DNA from: a virus
Length of the DNA stretch: 40,888 nt
Virus record (IMG/VR): IMGVR_UViG_3300044457_000021
Coordinates: 1-40,888 of that record
Direction: 5' to 3' (one strand)
Position 1 is the stretch's first letter; the number at the start of each line of letters is the position of its first letter. The translations under genes were made by a program, and so were the position numbers. The notes under the pieces were generated by a model that was given only the letters and a program-made list of their open reading frames with translations, ran no database searches and was not told where the DNA came from. This document shows positions 21,244 through 30,291 of this stretch, one piece after another.

Positions 21244-22788
21244 ATGAAATTAATTCCTGACAACATTCGATCGTTGCTCGCGCGCGCGTGGCCGAGCCTG
21301 GCCGCTGTCCCCAAACAACGCCGCTTTGAAGGCGCGCGCATGAGCCGGCTCGAGCGCGATTGGTCCGTGGTGCAGACGTCGACGAATTCCGAGTTGCGCT
21401 CTTCTCTGAGAGTCTTAAGATCACGATCGCGGGACCTGGCCAGAAACGATCCGACCATCAAGCGCTTCCTCTCGCGAGTGAGAACCAATGTTGCCGGCCC
21501 GGATGGATTCAAGCTGCAGGCGCGGGCGCGCGACGCAAGCGGCCAACTTGATCAACCGCTTAATCGGATCGTTGCAGCCGCATGGGAACAGTGGTCGTAT
21601 CCCGAGAACGCGAGCGTGAACGGGAAATCATCCTGGCGAGATATCTGCAGGAGCTGGTGCACGCGGCTGGCGCGCGACGGAGAACCGCTGATTCAGATGG
21701 TCCTGGCCGATAACCCTTTCGGCTTCGCTCTCAAGTTTTGGTGCCCTAGCTGGCTGGACGAGTCCTACAACCAGCTGCTCCGCAACGGGAACCGCGTGAT
21801 CATGTCCGTCGAGCTCGACCCTGACGATAAACCGGTTGCTTACTATCTAACGCCCCCGCCAACGGATTACCAATTTCGCGACCACACTATCCGGAAACGG
21901 ACCCGTATCGACGCGTCCGAAATACTTCACGACTTCCTGCGCGATTCCGGCCACGAAGACAGCGACTCGCAGACCCGCGGCGTCCCGTGGCCACATGCCG
22001 TAATGCTGCTCATCAAGATGTTGGGCGGTTATGCCGAAGCCGAGGTGGCTGCGGCGCGAGCCGGCGCCAGTAAATTTGCCAGCATCGAGAGAACGGTCGC
22101 CGAAGGAGAATGGACCGGGGATCCGGACGCCGCAGAGCAACGCGCGTCTGTCGACAGTATGCAGCCCGGCCAGATTATCGAGCTCGACCCCGGCGAGAAG
22201 TTCAACCTGATCGATCCCACCCACCCGACCACGGCCTACGGTGATTTCACCAGGCACGTCAAGCGCGATTTTGCATCCGGACTTGACCAGGCATATTTCG
22301 CGCTCTTCAACGACCTGTCCGACGTCAACTACTCTTCCGCCCGGATCGGTCTCCTGGACGAACGAGATTCCTGGCGGGCCCTGCAGAATTTCGAGATTGA
22401 TCATCTTTGCCGTCCGGTCTTCAAAGCCTGGTTGATATCCGCCGTAATGACGGGGGCCCTCAGTTTGAATGCCGATCAAATCAGGCGCGTCATAGAAGGC
22501 ACCTATTTTCAGCCCCGCGGTTGGAAGTGGATCGATCCGCAGAAAGAGATCCAGGCAAACATTTTGGCAATCAACAATGCGCTCGGAACCCGAACCGATA
22601 CGGTTGAAGAGCAGGGAGGCGATTGGCAGGAAATCCTCTCCATCCTCAAACAGGAAAAAGAAGACGCGGCTGCGGCCGGCATCGAGCTATCGCCAAAAAC
22701 TGAGGCAAAACCCGCCAGTCAGCAGGACGATGATACGGACGGCGACGACGCAATTGCTTCCAAGAAAAAGCAAAAGAAGGACGGATAA
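21244..22788 (+). CDS. Portal protein (lambda gpB-like)
   Basis: A 514-aa protein with the run of conserved segments of lambda-type portals: SSLRVLRSRSRDLARNDPTI near the N-terminus, VRTNVAGPDGFKLQ, WCTRLARDGEPLIQMV, ASEILHDFLRDSG, and DLSDVNYSSARIGLLDERDS in the C-terminal half. It forms the ring through which DNA enters and leaves the head. The end is Lys/Asp-rich. No internal protease or scaffold (lambda C/Nu3) follows; that role is in the next gene. Confidence 0.92.
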   Translation: MKLIPDNIRSLLARAWPSLAAVPKQRRFEGARMSRLERDWSVVQTSTNSELRSSLRVLRSRSRDLARNDPTIKRFLSRVRTNVAGPDGFKLQARARDASGQLDQPLNRIVAAAWEQWSYPENASVNGKSSWRDICRSWCTRLARDGEPLIQMVLADNPFGFALKFWCPSWLDESYNQLLRNGNRVIMSVELDPDDKPVAYYLTPPPTDYQFRDHTIRKRTRIDASEILHDFLRDSGHEDSDSQTRGVPWPHAVMLLIKMLGGYAEAEVAAARAGASKFASIERTVAEGEWTGDPDAAEQRASVDSMQPGQIIELDPGEKFNLIDPTHPTTAYGDFTRHVKRDFASGLDQAYFALFNDLSDVNYSSARIGLLDERDSWRALQNFEIDHLCRPVFKAWLISAVMTGALSLNADQIRRVIEGTYFQPRGWKWIDPQKEIQANILAINNALGTRTDTVEEQGGDWQEILSILKQEKEDAAAAGIELSPKTEAKPASQQDDDTDGDDAIASKKKQKKDG

Positions 22789-22799
22789 GCCGGGAATCT

Positions 22800-22820
22800 G
22801 TGCCACCCTCCCCGAAATGA
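22800..22820 (+). promoter_or_regulatory. Repeated 21-bp control motif, copy C
   Basis: The third copy (GTGCCACCCTCCCCGAAATGA) begins 11 nt after the portal stop. A TATAGT (-10-like) follows at about 22836-22841, 16 bp after the end of the motif, and the capsid gene starts at 22889. The copies at 16023 and 16551 are also placed at gene ends before a gap. Confidence 0.5.
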
Positions 22821-22888
22821 CAAAACCTCTTCATTTATAGTCCTGAGCCGCAAGGGAACGCCGCGGGCGCGACCTTCACTCAGGACTT

Positions 22889-24910
22889 ATGGCAACCCCC
22901 AACTCTCAAACATTCGACGAGCGAAAGATCATCGGCCGCGCGTTTTATCGCGAGGTCGAACTGAACGAGCGCTCGCTCAAAGTCGACCGCGAGAAACGCA
23001 CATTTCAGATCGCATTTTCCTCTGAATACCCCGTTCGCCGCTGGTATGGGTACGAGATTCTTGATCATTCCGGCAAAGGTGCTGATCTAAAACGGCTGAA
23101 CAGCGGCGCAGCTTTGCTGCTTTGTCATGACCGTAATCAACAGGTGGGCGCCGTCGTCAAGAAAACCGCGAAGATCGGGGAGGATAAAAAGGGCCGTGCT
23201 GAGTGCAGAGTTTCCCGTAGCCGCGATGACATTCTTGACGATCTCGAGGACGAAATCCGGGGCCCCGCATCGTTTGGCTACATTCCAAAAAAAATGAAGC
23301 TCGAGGAAAAGCAGCTTGACGGTGTCGATGTGTACCGAATTTTCGAGTGGGAAGCGATCGAGATTTCGCTCGAGCCGACGCCCGGCGATCCCACTGTCGG
23401 AGTCGGCCGCTCTCTCGAAGATACCGACGATCCCGAGACCGAAACAATTCTTGACGCAACCCGCGTCGCTGAACCCCTAACTCCAAAAGAAGAGGAAAGA
23501 ACGATGGAAACTCTAACTCCAACGCCGGCCGCCGCGGCTCCCCCGCCGATGTCCGAAGAAGTGACCCGCACAATAGAGCTCGTCGCAATGGGTGAAGCAC
23601 TCGGCGATGTTGAGATGGCGCGCACTGTTGCCACCGAAGGCGGCACGATTGCCGACCTGAGAACGCGACTTATCGCGAAACGCAAAGCGGCGACTCCGGA
23701 CGTGCCGGCGGAAGATCCGGCGGTCGTGGCCGCACGTAACGGCGGCGGAAGCGGCGCGGTCCAAGTCATCGCGCGTCACGGCAAGCTGAAGAATTTCAAA
23801 GGCGAAGGCGCCGATCTTCGTGCCTATCGCTGCGGCATGTGGGGTGTCGCTGCTCTGCTGGGTCGAAACAACGATAGCGCTATCGCAATACGTGCCCGCG
23901 AGTACTGTAAGACAAACGGCATTCCTTTAACGCGCGCCGCGACCGAAGGTATAAACGAGGACGGAGGGTTTAATGTCCCCACCGAATTCGGCAACGACAT
24001 CATCGACAATCGCGAAGAGTTCGGTGTATTACGGCCGAATATCAAAGTCGTTCCCATGGCCAGCGATTCGAAGACGCAGCCTGTTCGCGAAGGCGGATTG
24101 ACACTCTACGCGGTGGGCGAAGGCAAGGCGATCACCGAGAGCAAGAAACGATGGGGACAGATCTTACTTGTTGCCAAAAAATGGGGAGTCCTGACTAAGG
24201 TTTCTTCAGAGCTGAACGAAGACTCGGTCGTCAGTTGGGCTGACGATATGGTGGGCGAAGTCGCCGCCGCCATCGCCGAAGGCGAAGACGAAATCGGATT
24301 CAACGCCGATGGCACTTCGACTTACCACGGCATAAGCGGCATCCGTGCACGGCTTCGAAATCCAGAGCGGGCCAGTTCGTTGCCGACCATCGCTAACATT
24401 GCCGGGCTCGTTGTAGCGTCTGGCAATCTCTTCTCTGAATTCACTCTCAACGACTTCATTGCGGTGATGGGCAGGTTGCCGAAGTATGCGAAGAAACGCG
24501 GCATGCCTAAGTGGTATGTGGCTCAAGAGGTTTGGGCAAACACGATGGTTCGGGTGGCGGCGGCAGCAGGCGGCGTGACAGCAACGGAAGTGCAAAACGC
24601 GATAGTGACCGACAGCCCGCGCTTTCTCAGTTACCCGGTTGAAATCACGGAAGTCATGCCAGACGCCGATGCTAACTCTCAGATAAGCGTGATCTTTGGG
24701 AGCCTCAATCTAGGGGCGATGCTCGGCGATCGGCGCGGCGTCACCATCGCAATGTCTGATTCGGACGGCGACGACTTCGCCTCTGACATTCTCGCACTTC
24801 GCGCTACCACCCGTTTCGATATCAACGTGCACAGCGTTGGTAACGTGAGCGCCACGGCCAACCTTCGCAAACCCGGTCCGATCGTCGGTCTGATCAGCGC
24901 AGCGTCGTAG
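22889..24910 (+). CDS. Fused prohead protease and major capsid protein (HK97 fold)
   Basis: Residues 20-190 match HK97-type prohead proteases: an N-domain (TFQIAFSSEYPVRRWYG), the likely catalytic His in LLLCHDRNQQVGAV (H80), SFGYIPKK and the catalytic Ser segment WEAIEISLEPTPGDP (S160). Residues 200-300 are Pro/Ala/Glu-rich and helical, as expected of a delta-domain scaffold. Residues 310-673 are an HK97 capsid protein (EDGGFNVPTEFGNDIIDN, VPMASDSKTQPVREGG, VSSELNEDSVVSWADDM, KRGMPKWYVAQEVW). A maturation cut between the parts is expected, and the polyprotein keeps protease and capsid in equal numbers unless an internal start is used. No ribosome-binding site is evident before ATG 22889. Confidence 0.88.
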   Translation: MATPNSQTFDERKIIGRAFYREVELNERSLKVDREKRTFQIAFSSEYPVRRWYGYEILDHSGKGADLKRLNSGAALLLCHDRNQQVGAVVKKTAKIGEDKKGRAECRVSRSRDDILDDLEDEIRGPASFGYIPKKMKLEEKQLDGVDVYRIFEWEAIEISLEPTPGDPTVGVGRSLEDTDDPETETILDATRVAEPLTPKEEERTMETLTPTPAAAAPPPMSEEVTRTIELVAMGEALGDVEMARTVATEGGTIADLRTRLIAKRKAATPDVPAEDPAVVAARNGGGSGAVQVIARHGKLKNFKGEGADLRAYRCGMWGVAALLGRNNDSAIAIRAREYCKTNGIPLTRAATEGINEDGGFNVPTEFGNDIIDNREEFGVLRPNIKVVPMASDSKTQPVREGGLTLYAVGEGKAITESKKRWGQILLVAKKWGVLTKVSSELNEDSVVSWADDMVGEVAAAIAEGEDEIGFNADGTSTYHGISGIRARLRNPERASSLPTIANIAGLVVASGNLFSEFTLNDFIAVMGRLPKYAKKRGMPKWYVAQEVWANTMVRVAAAAGGVTATEVQNAIVTDSPRFLSYPVEITEVMPDADANSQISVIFGSLNLGAMLGDRRGVTIAMSDSDGDDFASDILALRATTRFDINVHSVGNVSATANLRKPGPIVGLISAAS

Positions 24911-24978
24911 CACACGGCGACGAGTAACAGGGCGGCGCGAGTCCCCCCTCAACTTGATTCACTTCCGGAGAGACAGAA

Positions 24979-25416
24979 ATGATTCACGCTACCAACATGA
25001 AAGCCGTCGCCGTTACCAGCCCGGCTGCGATTGTGGACAACGCGGCATTCACGACCAACACGATCGACACCCTTGGCTTTCGCTACATTCAGATCATCGT
25101 CCTGATCGGCGCGCTCGATATCGCGCTTGCGGTTTTTAAGCTGCGACAGTCGGACGACTCCGGAATGTCCGGAGCCACAGACGTTCCCGGCGCAGATTTC
25201 AGCGTCGACGGAACTCTGCCGAGCGCCACGGATGACAATCTGTTGTTCGCGATAAACGTCGACATGAGAGGAAAGAAACGCTACCTCGACGTCTCGATCA
25301 CCGGCGGCGACGGGTCGGTTGGCACTTACTTGTCCGCGATCGCTCTTCTCTCCCGTGGAGAAGAATCGCCGAACTCGGTGAGCGAGCGCGGCTTCTCCCA
25401 GGAATTGACGGTATAA
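24979..25416 (+). CDS. Putative head decoration protein
   Basis: A 145-aa protein directly after the capsid gene with GGAGAG before ATG 24979. It is beta-rich (FRYIQIIVLIGALDIALAVF, LFAINVDMRGKKRYLDVSIT) and has neither membrane segment nor enzyme motif. In lambda the decoration protein gpD lies before the capsid gene; here no gpD-like protein is found, and a small beta-rich protein next to the capsid is the natural candidate. It could also be a head fibre or spike-like protein. Confidence 0.45.
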   Translation: MIHATNMKAVAVTSPAAIVDNAAFTTNTIDTLGFRYIQIIVLIGALDIALAVFKLRQSDDSGMSGATDVPGADFSVDGTLPSATDDNLLFAINVDMRGKKRYLDVSITGGDGSVGTYLSAIALLSRGEESPNSVSERGFSQELTV

Positions 25417-25433
25417 ACAGGAGGCCGCTGCCC

Positions 25434-25742
25434 GTGGCCTTCACGGAAGACTTGTCACCGTTCTTTGACGTGGCCGGCCACGCGGTTGCCGCGGTCTTTC
25501 ACCTGGGCGGCGCGCCGGCCGTCAACCTGAACGCGAAAGTGATTTTTGACAACCCGACTGAGGAAGTCACGCTTTACGAAACCGCGATCGAGGCGCGGGC
25601 TCCGACGCTGCTCGCAAAGACTGCAGAGATCCCGGGAGTCGTGAGAGGAAAGACAGTCACGGTCAACTCGATCACTTACACGATCGTAAAAGTTACAGCC
25701 ATCGACGACGGGGCCGTCTCGCAAGTCCACTTGCAAACTTAA
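25434..25742 (+). CDS. Head-tail joining protein (gpFII-like)
   Basis: GTG 25434 follows AGGAGG at 9 nt. The 102-aa protein has the small beta-barrel pattern of head-tail attachment proteins (VIFDNPTEEVTLYETAIEAR, TVTVNSITYTIVKV). The position, between head genes and tail terminator, is that of lambda FII. Its stop overlaps the start of the next gene by one base. Confidence 0.6.
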   Translation: MAFTEDLSPFFDVAGHAVAAVFHLGGAPAVNLNAKVIFDNPTEEVTLYETAIEARAPTLLAKTAEIPGVVRGKTVTVNSITYTIVKVTAIDDGAVSQVHLQT

Positions 25743-26218
25743 TGCCGGATCCGCCAAAGACCCTGAGACAAAAGTTCGTCGACGCCATTGTCGCGCGGAT
25801 GCAGACGATCCTTACGACGAACGGCTATGTCACAAACGCCGGCCAGAAGGTAGAAGCCTGGCGAACTCATTGGGAAGAGGACGAGCTGGTCGACGGTGCG
25901 CTCGGGGTCTTCGACCTGACGAATGAATCCGAGAAGGAACATCGCCAGTCGTTGCGGCAAAAGAACACGCTGACAGTTCAGATTCGGATCTTCGTCGCAA
26001 AGGGGAGTCGGGCGGAGAAGGTTCGGCAAATAGAGGGCGACGTGTTCAAAGCGATTCGAAGCGACGATCGCTGGACCGTAGACGGAAAGGGAATGGCGAT
26101 CGAGACGCGGCCCAAACAGGACGGCTTCATCATTCCCCAGGATTCTTTCGAAGTGGCCGCCGGCGCGGTCGAAATCGAGATCGAGTACTTGTCCAACACT
26201 TTCGACGCATACGCATAA
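25742..26218 (+). CDS. Tail terminator/completion protein (gpU-like)
   Basis: A 158-aa protein with an N-terminal helix (LRQKFVDAIVARMQTIL), a beta core (KNTLTVQIRIFVAKGSR) and a helix plus strand toward the end (IEGDVFKAIRSDDRW, AVEIEIEYLSNTF). This fits the family of tail terminator proteins, which cap the tail tube, and the place before the tube gene fits as well. Direct sequence recognition is weak, so the call rests mainly on gene order. Confidence 0.55.
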   Translation: MPDPPKTLRQKFVDAIVARMQTILTTNGYVTNAGQKVEAWRTHWEEDELVDGALGVFDLTNESEKEHRQSLRQKNTLTVQIRIFVAKGSRAEKVRQIEGDVFKAIRSDDRWTVDGKGMAIETRPKQDGFIIPQDSFEVAAGAVEIEIEYLSNTFDAYA

Positions 26219-26235
26219 CGACGAGGTAAATCATC

Positions 26236-27009
26236 ATGGCAGTCGACGCGAAATACTTTATCGGCCGAGGGTCGCTCAACATGGCCACTCGAAATCAGAC
26301 GACCGGCGAACCCGGCACCCTGGTTGATGTCGCCGAAGTGCCGGAGATCGAGGTCATCCCCGGAGTCGAACGGGCCGAGAACATGAACACGAGCCGTCCG
26401 ATCGCGGTGAAAGACCTAAGCGTCGTGAAGTCGATGTCGTTGGGTATCCGCATAGTCTTGAAAGAAGTCACCCCGGCGAACATCGCGGTCATGGGTTTCG
26501 GAACGGTCGTAGCCGAGGGAAGCGGCGTTTTCACTGACCAGGCGCTCCCATCAGGATTGATCGTCGGCGATCGCGTAAGACTTCCTGGCGCGCGCACGAT
26601 GGTCAGCTCAGTCGTCGTAAAAGACAGCGCCGGCTCTCCCGCGACGCTGACCCTCAATACGCATTACGAAATCGACACGTCTTTCGGGATCATCAAGATC
26701 CTGAGCCTCGGCACCTTCGTTCAGCCCTTCACCGTTTCCGGCACGGAGGCCACTGGAAAGACGAGCGTTCCGTTCTTAACCACTCGCCAGGTTGAAAAAT
26801 ATCTTTTGTTCACGGGCTACAACCTGGGTAACGACGACAGGAAATGTATTTTCGAGATCTACCGCGCTTCACTTAGCCCGACGTCGAGCTTCGCCCTCAA
26901 GTCAGATGAAGTCGTCTCGTTCGAACTGACCGGCGAGTGTCTGTCGGACGCGACCAAAGGCATCGATCCGACATACGGAAATTACGCTCGCTACCGAGAG
27001 CTCGAGTAA
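26236..27009 (+). CDS. Major tail tube protein
   Basis: A 257-aa beta-rich protein. ATG 26236 follows GAGG. Features: an N-terminal part (YFIGRGSLNMATRNQTTGEP), a central Ig-like insert (GVFTDQALPSGLIVGD and SAGSPATLTLNTHYEID) and a final strand set (SFALKSDEVVSFELTGECLS). The order capsid, joining proteins, tube, terminator hairpin, chaperones and tape measure is the standard one for siphoviruses. A good terminator follows the gene, as expected for a highly expressed structural protein. Confidence 0.7.
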   Translation: MAVDAKYFIGRGSLNMATRNQTTGEPGTLVDVAEVPEIEVIPGVERAENMNTSRPIAVKDLSVVKSMSLGIRIVLKEVTPANIAVMGFGTVVAEGSGVFTDQALPSGLIVGDRVRLPGARTMVSSVVVKDSAGSPATLTLNTHYEIDTSFGIIKILSLGTFVQPFTVSGTEATGKTSVPFLTTRQVEKYLLFTGYNLGNDDRKCIFEIYRASLSPTSSFALKSDEVVSFELTGECLSDATKGIDPTYGNYARYRELE

Positions 27010-27048
27010 TCCGCGCCCGCGATGCGGCGGCGCGCACCTTGGACACAC

Positions 27049-27087
27049 AGCCGCAGGTTGGCGTCAATCGTCGGCCTGCGGCTTTTG
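27049..27087 (+). terminator. Rho-independent terminator after the tail tube gene
   Basis: Perfect 9-bp stem AGCCGCAGG/CCTGCGGCT followed by TTTTG, a normal intrinsic terminator. It probably lowers read-through from tube gene to chaperones and tape measure and so sets the ratio of structural proteins. Confidence 0.75.
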
Positions 27088-27107
27088 ATTAGAGGAGCAC
27101 ATAGACA

Positions 27108-27476
27108 ATGGGACAGTTGAAACGAAGAAAAATATTCGGCACACGTCGAACGACCACAGCCGAACTGACCTATGAAGAGGACGGCGAACGAAAAACAGAA
27201 AAGGTCCGCATTTCATATCTCGGATTGTCTACTAAGGTCGCGCGCGCGTTGAACGAGGAAGCCAAACTCGACAGCACGTCGCTTGCCAACCAGCTTTGCA
27301 GCATTCTCAAAGTCCAACTTGTCGACATCACCGAAGACGACAGCGACAAGCCCGCTACCCTCACGTTGGAGGACTTTGAAGAGCTCGGTCAGGACAACCT
27401 CATAGCCATCAACGCAGCGATTCGGGACGACGTAGAAGGAAAAAAATCCCCGTCCGTGGCCTCGCAAGGTTCCTAG
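27108..27476 (+). CDS. Tail assembly chaperone (gpG-like, unshifted product)
   Basis: A 122-aa protein with the plan of siphoviral tail chaperones: a basic beginning (KRRKIFGTRRTTTAEL), a helical middle (KVARALNEEAKLDSTSLANQ) and an acidic end. It binds the tape measure during tail assembly. The frame contains A_AAA_AAA (27440-27446), which allows a -1 shift into the extension described in the next entry. Confidence 0.75.
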   Translation: MGQLKRRKIFGTRRTTTAELTYEEDGERKTEKVRISYLGLSTKVARALNEEAKLDSTSLANQLCSILKVQLVDITEDDSDKPATLTLEDFEELGQDNLIAINAAIRDDVEGKKSPSVASQGS

Positions 27477-27643
27477 CCACGGAGGGAAAACAGGGCGTTC
27501 CGCTGCCAGGCCTCTCGACGATAGTCCTGGCATTGGAGTTTGGAGTAAATCCCCAGGAGATCGAGGAAGAGTGGGACGAGTGGTGGGTCCAGCGTTGCCT
27601 GCTCTATCTCGCCGCACGCGGTCAAGCACTTAAGATCAAATGA
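27108..27643 (+). CDS. Tail assembly chaperone, -1 frameshift product (gpGT-like)
   Basis: The heptamer A_AAA_AAA at 27440-27446 is exactly in the reading phase needed for -1 slippage (codons GGA AAA AAA). After the shift the frame continues for 65 codons (IPVRGLARFLATEGKQG, LSTIVLALEFGVNPQEIEEE, WWVQRCLLYLAARGQALKIK) and ends at 27643, overlapping the tape measure start by ATGA. The extension has no start codon with a ribosome-binding site of its own. Lambda G/GT and most siphoviruses use the same arrangement. The joined protein is 178 aa. Confidence 0.85.
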
Positions 27644-30291
27644 GAGGCGTCACAGCATACAAACTCGGAGTTGCGATCGATGTAAGGGGCGATGCTTCGG
27701 CGAGCTCTAAGCTTCGCTCTGTCGATCGCAGCGTCGGCTCGCTTCATAAATCATTTGGCGATCTCGGTAGCGCGAAAGGCCTTGGTGCACTTGCCGGCTC
27801 GCTGACCGGCCTGGTGGGAATCGCGACGGCGGCGTCGGCAGGCATCGGCACCGTAATCACGACAGGCTTCATGCTCGCGAAGTCTGCGTCTGAATGGGGT
27901 TCCGAAATTCACGACGCTTCGGAACAGACCGGCCGTTCAACCGAAATGATCTCCGCACTGAAGATGGCCACAGATCAGTCAGGTGGTTCGCTTTCTGATC
28001 TCACAGCCGGCTTCAAAATATTTTCAAAAACAATCGGAGACGCTGCCCGCGGTTCTGACGAAGCAAAGGACAAACTGCGGCGTCTCGGCATTGATCCGCA
28101 GGAAGCAATTAACGACCTCGACGGCGCGCTGGCCAAAGCCTTCAAAACCATCAACGACGCACCGCCGGGTGTTAAGCAGACCAATGCTGCGCTGGATGCG
28201 TTCGGACGCTCGGGCGCCAACCTCATCCCTACCATCCGCTCTTTCGATGGCGATCTTGCCGGGCTAATCAAACGAGCAAAGGAACTCGGCGTCACTCTTT
28301 CTAAGGAAGACGCGAAAGCCGCCGACGATTTCGGCGACATGCTCGACACGCTGACCCTGCAATTCAAAGGGGCGACGTTCGCGATCGCCAAAGAGTTCAT
28401 GCCCGAGATTCAGAAGGGCATGCAGGACATTTCCACCTTCGTTAAAGAGAACAAGCAAACATTCAAAGATTGGGGCAGCGGCATCGGTGACTTTGTTCGC
28501 GGCGTTCGCGCGATCTTCGACAGCGAAGCCGCGAGCATCATTGGTTGGGTGGTGAAGATCACCAGCTACGTTAACCCATTCACAGCGACGATCAGGGCGG
28601 CGCTCTGGGGTTTGAAGCAGCTCGGCTTAGCGTCGGGAGAGGTGGAACCGGACGCTACCACCTTCATGGACCCGGCGAATCGCATGAAGGCCGGCGCGGG
28701 CGCTTACGCTACGGTAGCGCCGGGCTCGGAATATGACCTGGCCGAGAGCACTGGCGAAGCTGAGAAGGCCCGTAAGGAGGCTGAGCGCCGCGCAAAGATC
28801 GCGTCCGATGCTCGCCTGGAATTACTTCAAACCGCAGAGCGCGAAGCCTCGCGCGTACGACAGGAGGGTCTTGATAAGGTCCGTCGAGACTACGACCGCG
28901 GACTCGTCGACAAAGAAACTTACGTCACTCAAGCCGTCGCCCTTGAGCGTCAGTACATGGACGCCATAGTTGAGAGCATTGCGAAGGAGCGCGCGGAAGT
29001 GCGCGGTCGCTCCGACGAAGCTGTCACGATTCTCGCGAAGGAAGGCGCACTCAACGAACGAGCGCTATCCGCACAGCAAGAATTCCGAAATAGGCGCCAA
29101 AGGATTATCGACTCTGCGAGCGAAACAGAAATCGAGCGTCTTAAACGCTCGAATGCGCACGCCCTGCAAATAGGCGAACAGATGGACGCCCGCGAACTCG
29201 CAAGCATTGCGGATCGTGTTGAGCAGGAGCACTTGCTTGCTACGGACGGGGAAAAACGGCGCGCGGTCATCATCGCTCGCGGGCTAGTCCGCCGACAGAA
29301 AGCCCTGGAGGACGAGCTCGCGGCGGTAAAAGGCAACGCTGACGAGGAGAAGCGGATTGATCGCGAACTCGACACGCTTAGGCAAGACTTTGCCGACGCC
29401 AGGCTCGAGCATGAACGTCGCCATCGTGACGCGATTCAGCAGACTCAGGAAAAAGAACGTGAGCGACATAAAGAGCTGCGAGCCCATTTCGCCGAAAGCA
29501 TGCAATGGGGCATTGAAGAGAACGCCCGCCAGGCCCAGAAGGAGCGCGAGGATCAGCGCCGCCAACAAGACAGAAGCCCAATCGGTCAGATAGGAAATCG
29601 GCTGCTCGGAATGCTGGGATCGAGCCGCGAAGAGTTCGAAGAAATCGGCGCGATGGGTATCGCGTGGAAAAACACCATCGATATGGGGATGGATTCAATC
29701 TATCAGATGGGGCAAGGCTTAGGGGAAATCGTCGGACAGTGGACGTTGATGGGTGACCAGGCGGACATCTCGTTAGCAAAAATGACAGCGGCCGTGTTGG
29801 CAAATCTTGCGGCTCAAGCCGCGACGATGGCCGTGTACTTTGCCGCAATGGGCGTTGTCTCACTAACCCCATGGGGAGCTTTATTATTCGGGCCCGCCGC
29901 CCCGTGGTTTAAGGGCGCCCTACTTATGGGGATCGTCGCGGCAGGTGCCGCTGGCCTGGGACGTCTGGCGGCCGGCAATGCCGGCGGTGGGGCATCCAGC
30001 CAATCGACGGCCGACCAGAACGCCGCATTCGCGGATCCAAACAATTCGGCAAACCAATTTAGCAACGGCAGCGATCGTCGCTTTGTTCCGCCGTCTGAGG
30101 ACTCGCGCTCGAGTCAGGCTCTTGATCGCGTGGCTAGAGCGCTTGAGCGTTTCGAAAATCTCAAGCCGGAACAGGTCGTCACATTGGGCGCACCAAAGGC
30201 TTACCAGGCAATCACCGAAGCCAACAACAGAGGTTTGCGCAGAAGCGGAAAGAACGTGAACGACCAGGGAAGGGCTCTTAACTTCGCATGA
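27640..30291 (+). CDS. Tape measure protein
   Basis: The largest tail gene (883 aa). The first 60 residues and the region 700-780 hold hydrophobic stretches (LVGIATAASAGIGTVITTGF near the start; NLAAQAATMAVYFAAMGVVS near the end). The middle is helical, with DASEQTGRSTEMISALKMAT, typical of tape measures, and a long coiled coil (residues 370-630). At about 0.15 nm per residue, the usual rule, the tail would be near 130 nm long. It starts in an ATGA overlap with the chaperone extension. Confidence 0.9.
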   Translation: MRGVTAYKLGVAIDVRGDASASSKLRSVDRSVGSLHKSFGDLGSAKGLGALAGSLTGLVGIATAASAGIGTVITTGFMLAKSASEWGSEIHDASEQTGRSTEMISALKMATDQSGGSLSDLTAGFKIFSKTIGDAARGSDEAKDKLRRLGIDPQEAINDLDGALAKAFKTINDAPPGVKQTNAALDAFGRSGANLIPTIRSFDGDLAGLIKRAKELGVTLSKEDAKAADDFGDMLDTLTLQFKGATFAIAKEFMPEIQKGMQDISTFVKENKQTFKDWGSGIGDFVRGVRAIFDSEAASIIGWVVKITSYVNPFTATIRAALWGLKQLGLASGEVEPDATTFMDPANRMKAGAGAYATVAPGSEYDLAESTGEAEKARKEAERRAKIASDARLELLQTAEREASRVRQEGLDKVRRDYDRGLVDKETYVTQAVALERQYMDAIVESIAKERAEVRGRSDEAVTILAKEGALNERALSAQQEFRNRRQRIIDSASETEIERLKRSNAHALQIGEQMDARELASIADRVEQEHLLATDGEKRRAVIIARGLVRRQKALEDELAAVKGNADEEKRIDRELDTLRQDFADARLEHERRHRDAIQQTQEKERERHKELRAHFAESMQWGIEENARQAQKEREDQRRQQDRSPIGQIGNRLLGMLGSSREEFEEIGAMGIAWKNTIDMGMDSIYQMGQGLGEIVGQWTLMGDQADISLAKMTAAVLANLAAQAATMAVYFAAMGVVSLTPWGALLFGPAAPWFKGALLMGIVAAGAAGLGRLAAGNAGGGASSQSTADQNAAFADPNNSANQFSNGSDRRFVPPSEDSRSSQALDRVARALERFENLKPEQVVTLGAPKAYQAITEANNRGLRRSGKNVNDQGRALNFA

